From: Desulfatibacillum sp.
GTDB lineage: Bacteria > Desulfobacterota > Desulfobacteria > Desulfobacterales > Desulfatibacillaceae
DNA: 64,000 nucleotides
Direction: 5' to 3'
NCBI GenBank assembly: GCA_016342355.1
Contig: JAEINP010000003.1
Location: forward strand, 102,181-166,180
Position numbers and translations under genes: made by a program. Each line of letters begins with the position of its first letter. Position 1 is the first letter of the stretch. Below are positions 29,177 through 37,656 of the stretch, piece by piece. A model generated the notes under the pieces. That model did not search any database. It saw only the letters and a program-made list of their open reading frames with translations, and was not told the origin of the DNA.

Positions 29177-30466
29177 ATGGCTCTATCAGATTACCATTAT
29201 GAAATGTCTCACTGTCACCGATGCTCTTACTGCAAGTTCATTCCCTTTCAATTGATTAAGAGCAAACGGTTTTCCTACCTCTGTCCCTCCATCACCTTAA
29301 GGAATTTCCATTCCTTTTCCGCGGGCGGCAGGGCGGCCCTTGGGCTGGCGATCGCCGAAGGCAGGCTGGACCAATATACGGAAATGATGAAGCAGATAGT
29401 GTTCGAATGCACCATGTGCGGGGCGTGCCAGGTGCAGTGCCGCACTTTCAACTTCAACCTGAATCCCATCGAGGTCATGCAGGCCCTGCGAACCCATTTT
29501 GTGGAGCAGGGCGAAATTGTGCCGGAACACATGTTTGTGATCGAGGGCTTGAAAAGGGAGGACAATGTCTTTGGGGAGCCTAAGAAGCACCGGGGAGACT
29601 GGGCCGAAGGGCTCGGCCTCAAGGATATAAGCAGAGAAAAGGTGGACGTTCTGCTCCATGTGGGCTGCCGCATGTCCTTTGACGACGAGTTCTGGTCTGT
29701 TTTGAAAATGGCCGTGGAAATAATGCAATGCTCGGGTCTGAGTGTGGGCATTGCGGGCTCCGAGGAATCCTGCTGCGGAGGGCGGGCCCTGGAAATGGGT
29801 TTTGAGGGGGTATTCAATACCTTTGCCGAAGCCATGGCGGGCCGGGTAAAGGCCTCGGGAGCCAAACAGGTGGTGACCCTTTGTGCGGATTGCTATGGAA
29901 CTTTTCAGGAACATTATCCGTCCCACGGCTGGGGCCTGGACGCCGAAGTCGTGCACATCACCCAGTTTATCAGCCATCTTATTGACCAGGGAAAACTCAA
30001 GTTCAAAAACAAGATTCCCCTGTCTGTCACCTATCACGACCCCTGCCACCTGGGACGGCGGGGGGAGCCCGGGGTGCAATGGAAAGGGGAGTATAAACGC
30101 CTGGCGCCCCACCTGTTCGGCCCGGTTCCGGAAAAACCCATCCGTTTGGGGCGGAACGGTTGCTACGACGCGCCCCGGGACATCCTTCAGGCCATTCCGG
30201 GAGTCGAGCTTACCGAAATGGAGAGAACCCGTGAATATAGCTGGTGCTGCGGAGCGGGCGGCGGCGTTTTGGAGGCCTTCGAGGAAATGGCCGAGAAAAC
30301 AGCCCATGAAAGGCTCCTGGAAGCAGAAGCCACCGGGGCGCAGGCCCTGGTAACAGCCTGTCCCTGGTGCGAACGCAACTTTCGGGACACACTCGATAGT
30401 TCCGGCGGTTCTCTTAAGATTTATGACATCGTGGAACTGGTTCACCAAGCCATGGGAGGGGAATGA
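29177..30466 (+). CDS. CCG-domain Fe-S protein (HdrD/GlpC/GlcF-like)
   Basis: 429 residues, AAGGAG upstream of ATG 29177. N-terminal Cys sites CHRCSYC and CTMCGACQVQC bind [4Fe-4S]. Two intact CCG motifs follow: ESCCGGRA with LCADCYG, and HDPCHLG, WCCGAGGG, ACPWC. This is the electron-transfer partner layout of heterodisulfide reductase D, GlpC and LutA. It probably relays electrons from the two flanking flavoproteins to ETF or quinone. Confidence 0.88.
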   Translation: MALSDYHYEMSHCHRCSYCKFIPFQLIKSKRFSYLCPSITLRNFHSFSAGGRAALGLAIAEGRLDQYTEMMKQIVFECTMCGACQVQCRTFNFNLNPIEVMQALRTHFVEQGEIVPEHMFVIEGLKREDNVFGEPKKHRGDWAEGLGLKDISREKVDVLLHVGCRMSFDDEFWSVLKMAVEIMQCSGLSVGIAGSEESCCGGRALEMGFEGVFNTFAEAMAGRVKASGAKQVVTLCADCYGTFQEHYPSHGWGLDAEVVHITQFISHLIDQGKLKFKNKIPLSVTYHDPCHLGRRGEPGVQWKGEYKRLAPHLFGPVPEKPIRLGRNGCYDAPRDILQAIPGVELTEMERTREYSWCCGAGGGVLEAFEEMAEKTAHERLLEAEATGAQALVTACPWCERNFRDTLDSSGGSLKIYDIVELVHQAMGGE

Positions 30467-30467
30467 G

Positions 30468-32024
30468 TTGACAATACCAATAGAAGCAAAAAAGGCTCTG
30501 GAAGAGGCTCTGGGTTCGGAAAATGTATCGGACGACCCGGGAGTCATTGAAACCTATTCCTACATGAACGGCCTGGGGTCCGGAGCGACTGGCTACTGGT
30601 GGGCGCGTCCCGCCTGCGTGGTTCTTCCCGGCAGTACGGAAGAGGTGCAGAAGGCGGTAATAATCTGCAACCAGCACAAGCTCAGGTTCAAGGCTCATTC
30701 CACGGGTTGGATATGCTGCGCCCTGGCCACCTCCAAAAACTGCGTGCTCATGGACATGCGGCGCATGGACGGGCTCGAGATCGTGGAACCGGACGGTTAC
30801 GTCATCACCGAGCCCTACGCAACAGCCGGGGAAACGCAGGTGGAGGCCATGAAGCGCGGGTACAATCCCCATCTGGTGGGGGCGGGCCCCAATGCCTCCA
30901 ACCTTGCCAGCGCCACCAGCATGCAGGGAACGGGCGGAACCTCGGTCAGGACCTCCATGAACGAACGCAATCCCCTGGCCATTGAGTGGGTGTTGCCTTC
31001 AGGCGAAATTCTGCGCCTGGGGTCCTTGGAAACCCCCAACGCCGGTTGGTTTTGCGGCGACGGTCCGGGGCCCAGCCTGCGGGGCATGATGAGAGGGGCT
31101 GCCGGGAACATCGGGGGAAACGGCGTGTTCACCCGGATCGCTCTCAAGCTCTACCCCTGGTACGGCCCTCCATATGAATGCGAAGGCCGCCCTCCCTTTT
31201 TCAAAAGCAAGGCATTACCCCTGGGCTACGTCCGCTATGTTTCCTGGAAAGACAGGGACCTGGAATGCGACGCCCTGTATCGGCTCGGTGAAACTGAAAT
31301 ACTCGACTATTCCAACCGCTGGTCCGCATCGGCCCTCATGAGTTCCCTGGCAATCAGCAACCAGGATTACAGGGAAATGAAAAAGAAGGGGGAACTGCAC
31401 AAGGTTTTCCCCAATGGCTACTGGACCTTTTTTTTCAATGCCAATTCCCAGCGCCAGTACGATTACAATGTCAAGGTGTTCGAGCACATCATCAAAGACA
31501 CCGGCGGAACCATTATCGACCCAAGGGACCTGGGAGACCCGGCTTACGAAGTGGCCATCCAGAACGCTGTCCGGGCCCAGTGGATCGGCAAGTCAGCCTA
31601 CATGCCCACAGGCAGCAACACGGGCGTGCCTCCCCTGACCTACGAAACCATTGATCAGTGCATGAAGTTCTCCCTGGATGAAACCATCAGCGTGAAAAAG
31701 GAATGGATCGCCAAAAACAAGATTTACAATGACGGCGAGGACAACGCATACGCCTGCCTGGATGAAAATGGGCACTTCCTGCATGTGGAACATGCTGCCC
31801 ACTCTGATTGGGCCGAACCCGAAGCCGAGCCCCTGGGCATCATTCTCAAGGGATATGGCCGCGCATTGGAAAAAGGCCTGGGGCCCGCTTACATGTCCAT
31901 GCCTGCGGGGTGGGCCAAGCGGTCGGAGTATTCCAGATACATGGTGCAGATTCAACGGATGATCGACCCTAATCGGGCGGCTGATTCCATGCTGACCAAT
32001 GCGGCGGAAACCATGGGCGCCTGA
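30468..32024 (+). CDS. Second FAD-linked oxidase, VAO type
   Basis: 518 residues from TTG 30468 (GGAGGGG ahead, one base after the preceding stop); an ATG at 30423 lies inside the previous gene. PCMH-type FAD domain: ACVVLPGSTEEVQKAV, HSTGWICCALATS, then YVITEPYATAGETQ and SMQGTGGTSVRTSM. Only distantly like the first oxidase, so the two probably act as separate subunits or on different substrates. Confidence 0.82.
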   Translation: MTIPIEAKKALEEALGSENVSDDPGVIETYSYMNGLGSGATGYWWARPACVVLPGSTEEVQKAVIICNQHKLRFKAHSTGWICCALATSKNCVLMDMRRMDGLEIVEPDGYVITEPYATAGETQVEAMKRGYNPHLVGAGPNASNLASATSMQGTGGTSVRTSMNERNPLAIEWVLPSGEILRLGSLETPNAGWFCGDGPGPSLRGMMRGAAGNIGGNGVFTRIALKLYPWYGPPYECEGRPPFFKSKALPLGYVRYVSWKDRDLECDALYRLGETEILDYSNRWSASALMSSLAISNQDYREMKKKGELHKVFPNGYWTFFFNANSQRQYDYNVKVFEHIIKDTGGTIIDPRDLGDPAYEVAIQNAVRAQWIGKSAYMPTGSNTGVPPLTYETIDQCMKFSLDETISVKKEWIAKNKIYNDGEDNAYACLDENGHFLHVEHAAHSDWAEPEAEPLGIILKGYGRALEKGLGPAYMSMPAGWAKRSEYSRYMVQIQRMIDPNRAADSMLTNAAETMGA

Positions 32025-32084
32025 GTTTTTTGGCTTTCGCCCAATAAACCCAACAGGCCATAGCGCCAATGAGAAAGACTCATT

Positions 32085-33551
32085 ATGAATAATCAATATG
32101 ATGTGATCGTAATAGGTTCCGGGTGCGGAGGGGCGGCTGCGGCCGCTCTCATGAGCAGCTTGGGCCGCAAGACCCTCCTGGTGGAAAAAGGCGCCCGTAT
32201 AGGTGGAAGAGCCGCCACTTACGAAAAAAAAGGGTTTAAGCTGGACCATGGCCATGTGCTCATGCGCTGCCAGAAAGGACCCCATGGGGAGGTCCTTCGC
32301 CTTGCCAGGTGCAAGGAACTCATTCCCGAATTCTCCATTTGCAGAAACTGGGCTGTCAAATCAGTCATTGCGGACAAAACATTGGAAATCAGCCCCAACG
32401 CCTTGGGGTACGTTCTAAGCGGCAAAGGCATTCGGCAGCTTGCCTCCTTTGGTTTTACTTTCAGGGAACTGGCCTCCATGTTCCGGTGGAATCTTATCAG
32501 GCGAACCATGCCGGAAAGACTGATTCGCCGATACGACCATGTGGACATGCATTCCTATATGAAAACCTATATCGACAACACCTACATCAGCGCATTTTAC
32601 GGAGGCCTGGCGGTGGTGGTCTTTGGCGCCCTGGACAGGGAAACCTCAGCCGGGGAAGGAATCCGCATGTCCCAGGCCGGTTTCAGGGATTTCCTGAATA
32701 TGGGTTATCCCGTGACAGGGGAGGGAATAAGCGCCATTCCAAAGTCATTTGTCAGAGCGGCTCAAAAGTATGGGGCGGATGTGCGCCTGAGTTGCCCCGT
32801 GGAAAAAATCATCGTGGAAAACGGGCAAGCCAAAGGGGTGAGAATCAATGGCGAAAATATCTTGGCGGATGTGGTCATCAGTAACGCGGGAATCCGGGAA
32901 ACCGTGGATCGGCTGGTGGGCCAGGAGCATTTTGACAACGCCTACATCAACGGCATACACAATCTCAAGTACTCTTATGGCGGCATCAGCCTGAAATTCG
33001 CCCTGGATCGTCCTGTTGTCCCCTGGGTATGGGGCGGCGTCATGCCCGATAAAATCGAGGTCATCAACCAGGATCTGTTGGAAGGCAGGATACCGGATCA
33101 ACTGCCCATGATGTACATTTCCCCCTCCATGTTGGACGCATCCCTGGCCCCTCCTGGAAAGCAGGTGCTCTCGGTGATTTCAGGCGCCCCCATGAGCAGC
33201 AATGGATATAAGGAAACAGACTGGGACCAGGTGGCCGCCAAACTGAAAACCCAGGTGGAAACTTTTTTTCCGGGGCTTGCCGATCACACCCTGTTTTGCG
33301 ACGTGTCCACGCCCAAGGATATTTCCAAATCCACCGGCCGGACTTTTGGCGATGCCATTGGCGTTTCCCAGCGCACTGACCAGGTAGGGGTCTTACGGCC
33401 TTCCAAGGTCTCTCCGGTTAAGGGCTTGTATTACGTTGGCGCAGACGTGGGACGGGGTAACGTGGCCTCTGAACTGGCCTCCCAGAGCGCTATCTCCCTT
33501 TTCCGCCGGCTGAAAAAGCAAAAATCATTAAACATGACTTCTTCCAACTGA
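32085..33551 (+). CDS. NAD(P)/FAD oxidoreductase, phytoene-desaturase-like
   Basis: 488 residues. The N-terminal dinucleotide-binding motif VIVIGSGCGGAAAAALM is followed by GGRAATYEKKGFKLDHG, as in CrtI/amine-oxidase-type flavoproteins. The C terminus GLYYVGADVGRGNVASELA is the FAD-binding end motif. No carotenoid genes are nearby, so a role in oxidising or saturating a catabolic intermediate is more likely. Confidence 0.8.
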   Translation: MNNQYDVIVIGSGCGGAAAAALMSSLGRKTLLVEKGARIGGRAATYEKKGFKLDHGHVLMRCQKGPHGEVLRLARCKELIPEFSICRNWAVKSVIADKTLEISPNALGYVLSGKGIRQLASFGFTFRELASMFRWNLIRRTMPERLIRRYDHVDMHSYMKTYIDNTYISAFYGGLAVVVFGALDRETSAGEGIRMSQAGFRDFLNMGYPVTGEGISAIPKSFVRAAQKYGADVRLSCPVEKIIVENGQAKGVRINGENILADVVISNAGIRETVDRLVGQEHFDNAYINGIHNLKYSYGGISLKFALDRPVVPWVWGGVMPDKIEVINQDLLEGRIPDQLPMMYISPSMLDASLAPPGKQVLSVISGAPMSSNGYKETDWDQVAAKLKTQVETFFPGLADHTLFCDVSTPKDISKSTGRTFGDAIGVSQRTDQVGVLRPSKVSPVKGLYYVGADVGRGNVASELASQSAISLFRRLKKQKSLNMTSSN

Positions 33552-33568
33552 ACAGAGGAATTTTTGGT

Positions 33569-33997
33569 ATGAACGCGATAAAGGATCTGGGTTTGTCATG
33601 GGCTTTGTTTGGACTATACGTGGTTCTCAAAGCCTCATCTCTCCTGCCCACGGTGAGCAGGGAACTCCAAGCCAATAATTTTTCCATGGTGTTTAAGACC
33701 GGTCCCGGGAAAACAGTCCGTCATTATACGATTTCCAAAGGCCGGGTGAATTCAGGAAAAAAAGAAATCCCTGACCCGGACTTGTCCATATCCTGGTCAT
33801 CCGCATCCTCCTGCCTTGATACATCAATGGCTGTTCTCCGCGGAGACCGTTCCGCTCCCCTTAGGGAAATCCTGGACGGAAACCTCGCTATCGAGGGGGA
33901 TGTGGGACAGCTTTTCCAATTTGCAAAGACCCTGGCGCCCATTGGCAAAAAGATTCCTGCTGAAAAGTTGAAAAGCCTTTTCGGGAAAACCGCTTAA
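33569..33997 (+). CDS. SCP2-like small protein
   Basis: 142 residues. The start (LGLSWALFGLYVVLKASS) is moderately hydrophobic. The middle (PDLSISWSSASSCLD, GNLAIEGDVGQLFQFAKTL) resembles sterol-carrier-protein-2-type lipid-binding domains, which hold long hydrophobic molecules. Assignment is by pattern only. Lies between flavoprotein and ETF genes in one operon. Confidence 0.55.
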   Translation: MNAIKDLGLSWALFGLYVVLKASSLLPTVSRELQANNFSMVFKTGPGKTVRHYTISKGRVNSGKKEIPDPDLSISWSSASSCLDTSMAVLRGDRSAPLREILDGNLAIEGDVGQLFQFAKTLAPIGKKIPAEKLKSLFGKTA

Positions 33998-34021
33998 CAA
34001 ATCAATAGGAGGGGCTTTAGC

Positions 34022-35005
34022 ATGGGAGTGGTGTTGGCGTTAGTGGAATTGGGAAGAGACAATAAAGTGCTGCCGGTCTCTCTGGAGGCCCTCAGCGCGG
34101 GAAAAAGGATCGCTGAAGCCTGCGGTTCAGGCTTGACAGCCCTGGTTATGGGCAGCGGAGTGGACGAAGCGGCGGAATCCCTTCGCCATTACCAGGCGGA
34201 TGAAATTCTGGTGGCGGACCATCCATTACTTGAACATTACCATCCGGAGTTCTTCGCCCAAAGCCTTGACCGGATTTGCCGCACCATCAAGCCCGGCTTT
34301 TTGGTTATGGCCGAAACCCTTCAAACCATTGATCTGGCGCCCCGCGTGGCCTTTGCCCTGGAAGCAGGTCTTGTGACCGGTTGTGTGGATTTGGAGTTTG
34401 ATTCCGGGGAAACCCTGTTTATCAAACCCGTGTACAGCGGAAACGTCATGGCCGCCTATTCCGTGGAAGGGGAGCCCCGCCTTGCCACTATTCGCGCCAA
34501 GTCTTTTGAAGCTGCCGAACCCGGGAAAAACTCCCTATCGGATATAAGGTCCATAGCGATTCAACTCGACCGGCAAGGTGCAGAAATTCAAGTTGTTGAA
34601 AGAGTCCTGAACGATCATGGCAATGGCCAGGGACTGGAGACGGCGGAGATAGTGGTGTCTGGGGGAAGGGGGTTGGGCGGCCCCGAAGGCTTTGAAGTCC
34701 TGCGGGAACTGGCCAAAGAGCTTGGGGGCGCAGTGGGGGCCAGCAGGCCGCCCTGCGATCTGGGATGGATCGCACCCAGCGTCCAGGTGGGGATTACCGG
34801 CGCCATCATAGCCCCGGACCTGTATATCGCCGTGGGTATTTCCGGCTCCACCCAGCATGTGGGGGGGATGGAAGGGGCGAAAACCGTGGTGGCTGTTAAC
34901 GAACGGGAAGACGCCCCAATTTTTAAGATCGCCGATTACGGCGTGGTGGATAATTATGCCACAGTGTTGCCAGCCTTTCTGGAAGGGCTGCGCCAGAACA
35001 GATAA
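34022..35005 (+). CDS. etfA: Electron transfer flavoprotein alpha subunit
   Basis: 327 residues. The C-terminal FAD-binding signature GISGSTQHVGGMEGAKTVVA and VSGGRGLGGPEGFEVL are present. With etfB it forms a soluble carrier that takes electrons from flavin dehydrogenases. AGGAGG precedes the start region. Gene order is alpha then beta, the reverse of the commonest order. Confidence 0.93.
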   Translation: MGVVLALVELGRDNKVLPVSLEALSAGKRIAEACGSGLTALVMGSGVDEAAESLRHYQADEILVADHPLLEHYHPEFFAQSLDRICRTIKPGFLVMAETLQTIDLAPRVAFALEAGLVTGCVDLEFDSGETLFIKPVYSGNVMAAYSVEGEPRLATIRAKSFEAAEPGKNSLSDIRSIAIQLDRQGAEIQVVERVLNDHGNGQGLETAEIVVSGGRGLGGPEGFEVLRELAKELGGAVGASRPPCDLGWIAPSVQVGITGAIIAPDLYIAVGISGSTQHVGGMEGAKTVVAVNEREDAPIFKIADYGVVDNYATVLPAFLEGLRQNR

Positions 35006-35016
35006 TGGAGACCCCA

Positions 35017-35796
35017 ATGCACGTCATCGTTTGCATGAAACAGGCGCCTGACCCGGAAGGCCCAAGAGACGCTTTTTTTATCAACACCCAGGATACAAGA
35101 GTGGAGCCCCGGGGAATTCCGCCCGCATTGTCCCTCTTTGATGAAAACGCCCTGGAAGCAGCCCTCCGCATCAAGGACGCGGACAAGGAAAATGTAAAAA
35201 TAACGGTTCTTTGTGCGGGAAAAAAGGTTTCCGGAGCAGTGCTTCTCAAAGCATTGGCGGCAGGCGCTGACAGCGCGGTCATGGTTCAGGGACAAGGCCT
35301 TGAGATGGAAAACCAGGACAGTTTTTCCTCGGCGGGTCTTCTGGCCGCTGCCGTGGCGAAAATTGGTCCGTTCGATTTAATCCTTACCGGGCGACAGTCC
35401 GCGGACAGCAATGCGGGCCAGACAGGAATTCTATTGGCGGGTTTGTTGGGTGTTCCGGCAGTCAGCCTGGCGCAAAAAGTTTCCCCGGACAAGGAACACG
35501 TCCTTGTCGAAAGGGTGATCCAGGGCGGTTGCGAAAAACTGAAAGTCCCCTTACCCTGTCTGGCCGTTGTGGGCAACGAGGCTGGTGAACTCCGCTACCC
35601 CGCCATGAAGGAGCGGCGGCTGGCCAAGAACAAACCGGTGCTGGACTGGAGCATGGAGGCTATGGGCCTGGATGTCGCTCCTGACAAAAAGGTGGTTCTC
35701 AGAAAACTTTTTGCGCCCACAACCAGAAGCAGGCAGTGCCGCTTTATAACAGGAGCCATGCTGGCTCAGGTTCTGCGTGAGGATCAAATCATCTGA
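35017..35796 (+). CDS. etfB: Electron transfer flavoprotein beta subunit
   Basis: 259 residues from ATG 35017 with GGAG six bases before; an ATG at 35005 overlaps etfA. ETF-beta signature: VIVCMKQAPDPE near the start, FDLILTGRQSADSNAGQTG near residue 125, then VVGNEAGELRYPAMKERRLAKNKP. Last gene of the sigma-54 operon; no clear terminator follows. Confidence 0.92.
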   Translation: MHVIVCMKQAPDPEGPRDAFFINTQDTRVEPRGIPPALSLFDENALEAALRIKDADKENVKITVLCAGKKVSGAVLLKALAAGADSAVMVQGQGLEMENQDSFSSAGLLAAAVAKIGPFDLILTGRQSADSNAGQTGILLAGLLGVPAVSLAQKVSPDKEHVLVERVIQGGCEKLKVPLPCLAVVGNEAGELRYPAMKERRLAKNKPVLDWSMEAMGLDVAPDKKVVLRKLFAPTTRSRQCRFITGAMLAQVLREDQII

Positions 35797-36290
35797 AAAT
35801 ACTCCCATGGGATGAGACCCCTTGACATGCCAAATGAGGCGTCTCCTTGTGTTGGGTTTGAAGGCCGCATTGTTGAATAGTACGTACAGAAAAAGTCTGA
35901 GGGCGGCGCGCTGATCTTTTTCAGCGTGTTGAGGGGGGCCAAAAGCGGGTTGGCAGGTCCAGGGCAGGAATACTCCTGAAATAAAGGAAAAACGGCAAGG
36001 CTTATCCCGGACTTTCAGGCGTCCTGTTTGTGTGATCGGGTTCCCAGGGGGGGGATCCATGGGGCCTTCCAACCCGCCATACCCCAAAAGCCTTTTTTTT
36101 GGTAAATGAGAGGGCCCCTTCTGCTTGGCAGGGGCTCTCATTTGTGAAGGCGACTAAGGTTAGCCAATAGCGTCAATGTCTTTGGGAAGCGCATGACTTT
36201 AGTGACTTTATTGGGCGCAATATGCTGAAAGAACAGCATGTTATTACCAGGATCATAACCGAAAAAAAATTACTATCGCTTTGCAATAAA
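35797..36290. other. Intergenic region between etfB and IS110 remnant
   Basis: About 490 bp without a supported gene. A hairpin with arms AAATGAGAG and CTCTCATTT around GC pairs spans 36104-36143. A terminator role is possible. Confidence 0.35.
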
Positions 36291-36344
36291 AAAACCTCCT
36301 GTTAGGATATAGGCGCACAACCAATAACCTAAACAGGAGGTTTT
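36291..36344 (+). repeat. Stem-loop hiding the IS110 ribosome-binding site
   Basis: Arms AAAACCTCCTGTT and AACAGGAGGTTTT pair over 13 bp (plus AGG/CCT with one bulge). The AGGAGG at 36335-36340 lies inside the right arm. Such hairpins near IS ends can stop translation when transcription reads in from outside. Confidence 0.65.
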
Positions 36345-36346
36345 CA

Positions 36347-36499
36347 ACGGAAAATCAGAATCCTAACAGGATAGAGGCTTTCAGCCAGCTCAAAACAGAA
36401 ATTCACAACTCCCAGCCCCATCTCATCATCGGGATAGACGTCGCCAAGGAGAAGCATCACGCCAGTTTGGCGAGGGCTGGTTGGGGGGCATGGACGTGA
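36347..36499 (+). pseudogene. IS110-family transposase, N-terminal remnant
   Basis: About 50 codons ending at TGA 36499. HLIIGIDVAKEKHHASL is the N-terminal DEDD-domain signature of IS110-type transposases. The position expected for ATG (six bases after AGGAGG) is ACG, and the frame breaks soon after the signature, so only a dead 5' fragment remains. Confidence 0.75.
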
Positions 36500-36549
36500 C
36501 CACACCCCCCATCGGTTTGGGCCTCACCCAAAGGCCCGGGCCGCACTTT

Positions 36550-36635
36550 ATTCAATCCAACTGAACAGGTCTTGTTCGCAGGCCACGATGTTATTCAATC
36601 CAATTGACTCGTTCCCGTTCCCGGGCCACGATGTT
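36550..36635. repeat. Tandem 43-bp near-duplicate of the nitroreductase 3' end
   Basis: Unit 36550-36592 and unit 36593-36635 both begin ATTCAATCCA and end GGCCACGATGTT, with a diverged middle. On the reverse strand both encode the end NIVA...WIE-stop. The second copy lies past the live stop codon. Confidence 0.75.
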
Positions 36636-37634
36636 ATCCACCTGACCCGCTGGATAGCCCAGGGTCAGGGAGGACACGATCTTAAAGGGATATTCCAGGC
36701 CCAAAACATCTTTCACATACTTGTGGTCCCAGGTAATCCCCTTGATCAGGCTGACCCAGCATGTGCCTAGGCCCAGGGAATGGGCGGCCAGCACCATGCT
36801 TTGCCCGCAAATACCCAGGTCCAGGTCCGGGGACCCGATGCCCCGCACGTCCTTGGCCAGGATGATGAGGACCGGAGCCCGGAAAAAGGTCCGGTATGCG
36901 GGATCGCTGGAGATGGTGTTGATGCCGCCCAGGACCCGTTGGTCCACGTCTCCGGGAGTTTTCCGGGAGAGGGTGTAATGGAGGGCTTTTTGCCACCATT
37001 TTGGTTTGGCGCATTTGTCTCCCGGCGTCTTTTTGTCCACCCACGGGTGGGGCATAAGCATTTGAGGAAAAAGCCGGACCCTTTTTTTACAAATAAGGTC
37101 AATTTCCTCTATAATGTCCGGGTTGGTAATGGCCACGAACTTCCATGGCTGATTGTTGCCCGCCGAGGGGGCAAAGCGCCCGGCTTCGAGCACCCTGTGG
37201 ACCAGCTCCCTGGGCACAGGTTTTTTCTTGTACAGGCGAATGCTTCGGCGTTTGTATATGACCTTTTCCGTTTCCGTGAGTTCTTCCTCATAGTCCGGGA
37301 ATGCTGTCCCGTTTCCCATGCTCAGGGGATCGGGAAAGGTTTTGCCCCCTGCAAACAGGTGGCAATTTTTCCAGAATCCCTCGTGAACCCTATAGTCCCC
37401 TTCGATGGTGATGGCGTCCTGGGGGCACGACGCGGCGCAGTTCTGGCAGCAGATGCACCGGAAGTGGTCATAGCGTTCATTGGGCCGGGCCTTTTTGTTT
37501 TCATCCAGCATAAGAAGCTGGATGGGGCAACTGTTGACGCAACGGCTGCATCCCGTGCATTTTTCAGCATCCAGGCGAAAGACCGGAAAGTCGGTTTGCG
37601 ATGGAAAGCTGACATGCTTGTGTTTTTCCAGCAT
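36591..37634 (-). CDS. Nitroreductase fused to two N-terminal [4Fe-4S] clusters
   Basis: 347 residues if starting at ATG 37634 (AAGGGGGG upstream); ATGs at 37655 and 37676 are alternatives, the latter overlapping the CoA ligase gene. Ferredoxin motifs CTGCSRCVNSC and CICCQNCAASC come first, then an FMN nitroreductase domain (KRRSIRLYKKKPV, then RFAPSAGNNQPWKFV, and SLGLGTCWVSLIKG). This layout is common in anaerobes and moves electrons from ferredoxin to an organic acceptor. Last gene of the reverse operon. Confidence 0.87.
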   Translation of the reverse strand: MLEKHKHVSFPSQTDFPVFRLDAEKCTGCSRCVNSCPIQLLMLDENKKARPNERYDHFRCICCQNCAASCPQDAITIEGDYRVHEGFWKNCHLFAGGKTFPDPLSMGNGTAFPDYEEELTETEKVIYKRRSIRLYKKKPVPRELVHRVLEAGRFAPSAGNNQPWKFVAITNPDIIEEIDLICKKRVRLFPQMLMPHPWVDKKTPGDKCAKPKWWQKALHYTLSRKTPGDVDQRVLGGINTISSDPAYRTFFRAPVLIILAKDVRGIGSPDLDLGICGQSMVLAAHSLGLGTCWVSLIKGITWDHKYVKDVLGLEYPFKIVSSLTLGYPAGQVDNIVARERERVNWIE

Positions 37635-37656
37635 GAGACGAATCCCCCCTTCCATG

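Noticed and set aside
35551..36141. A 196-codon reverse frame overlapping etfB and the following gap
   Set aside because: The etfB part is antisense shadow and the rest shows no family or ribosome site.
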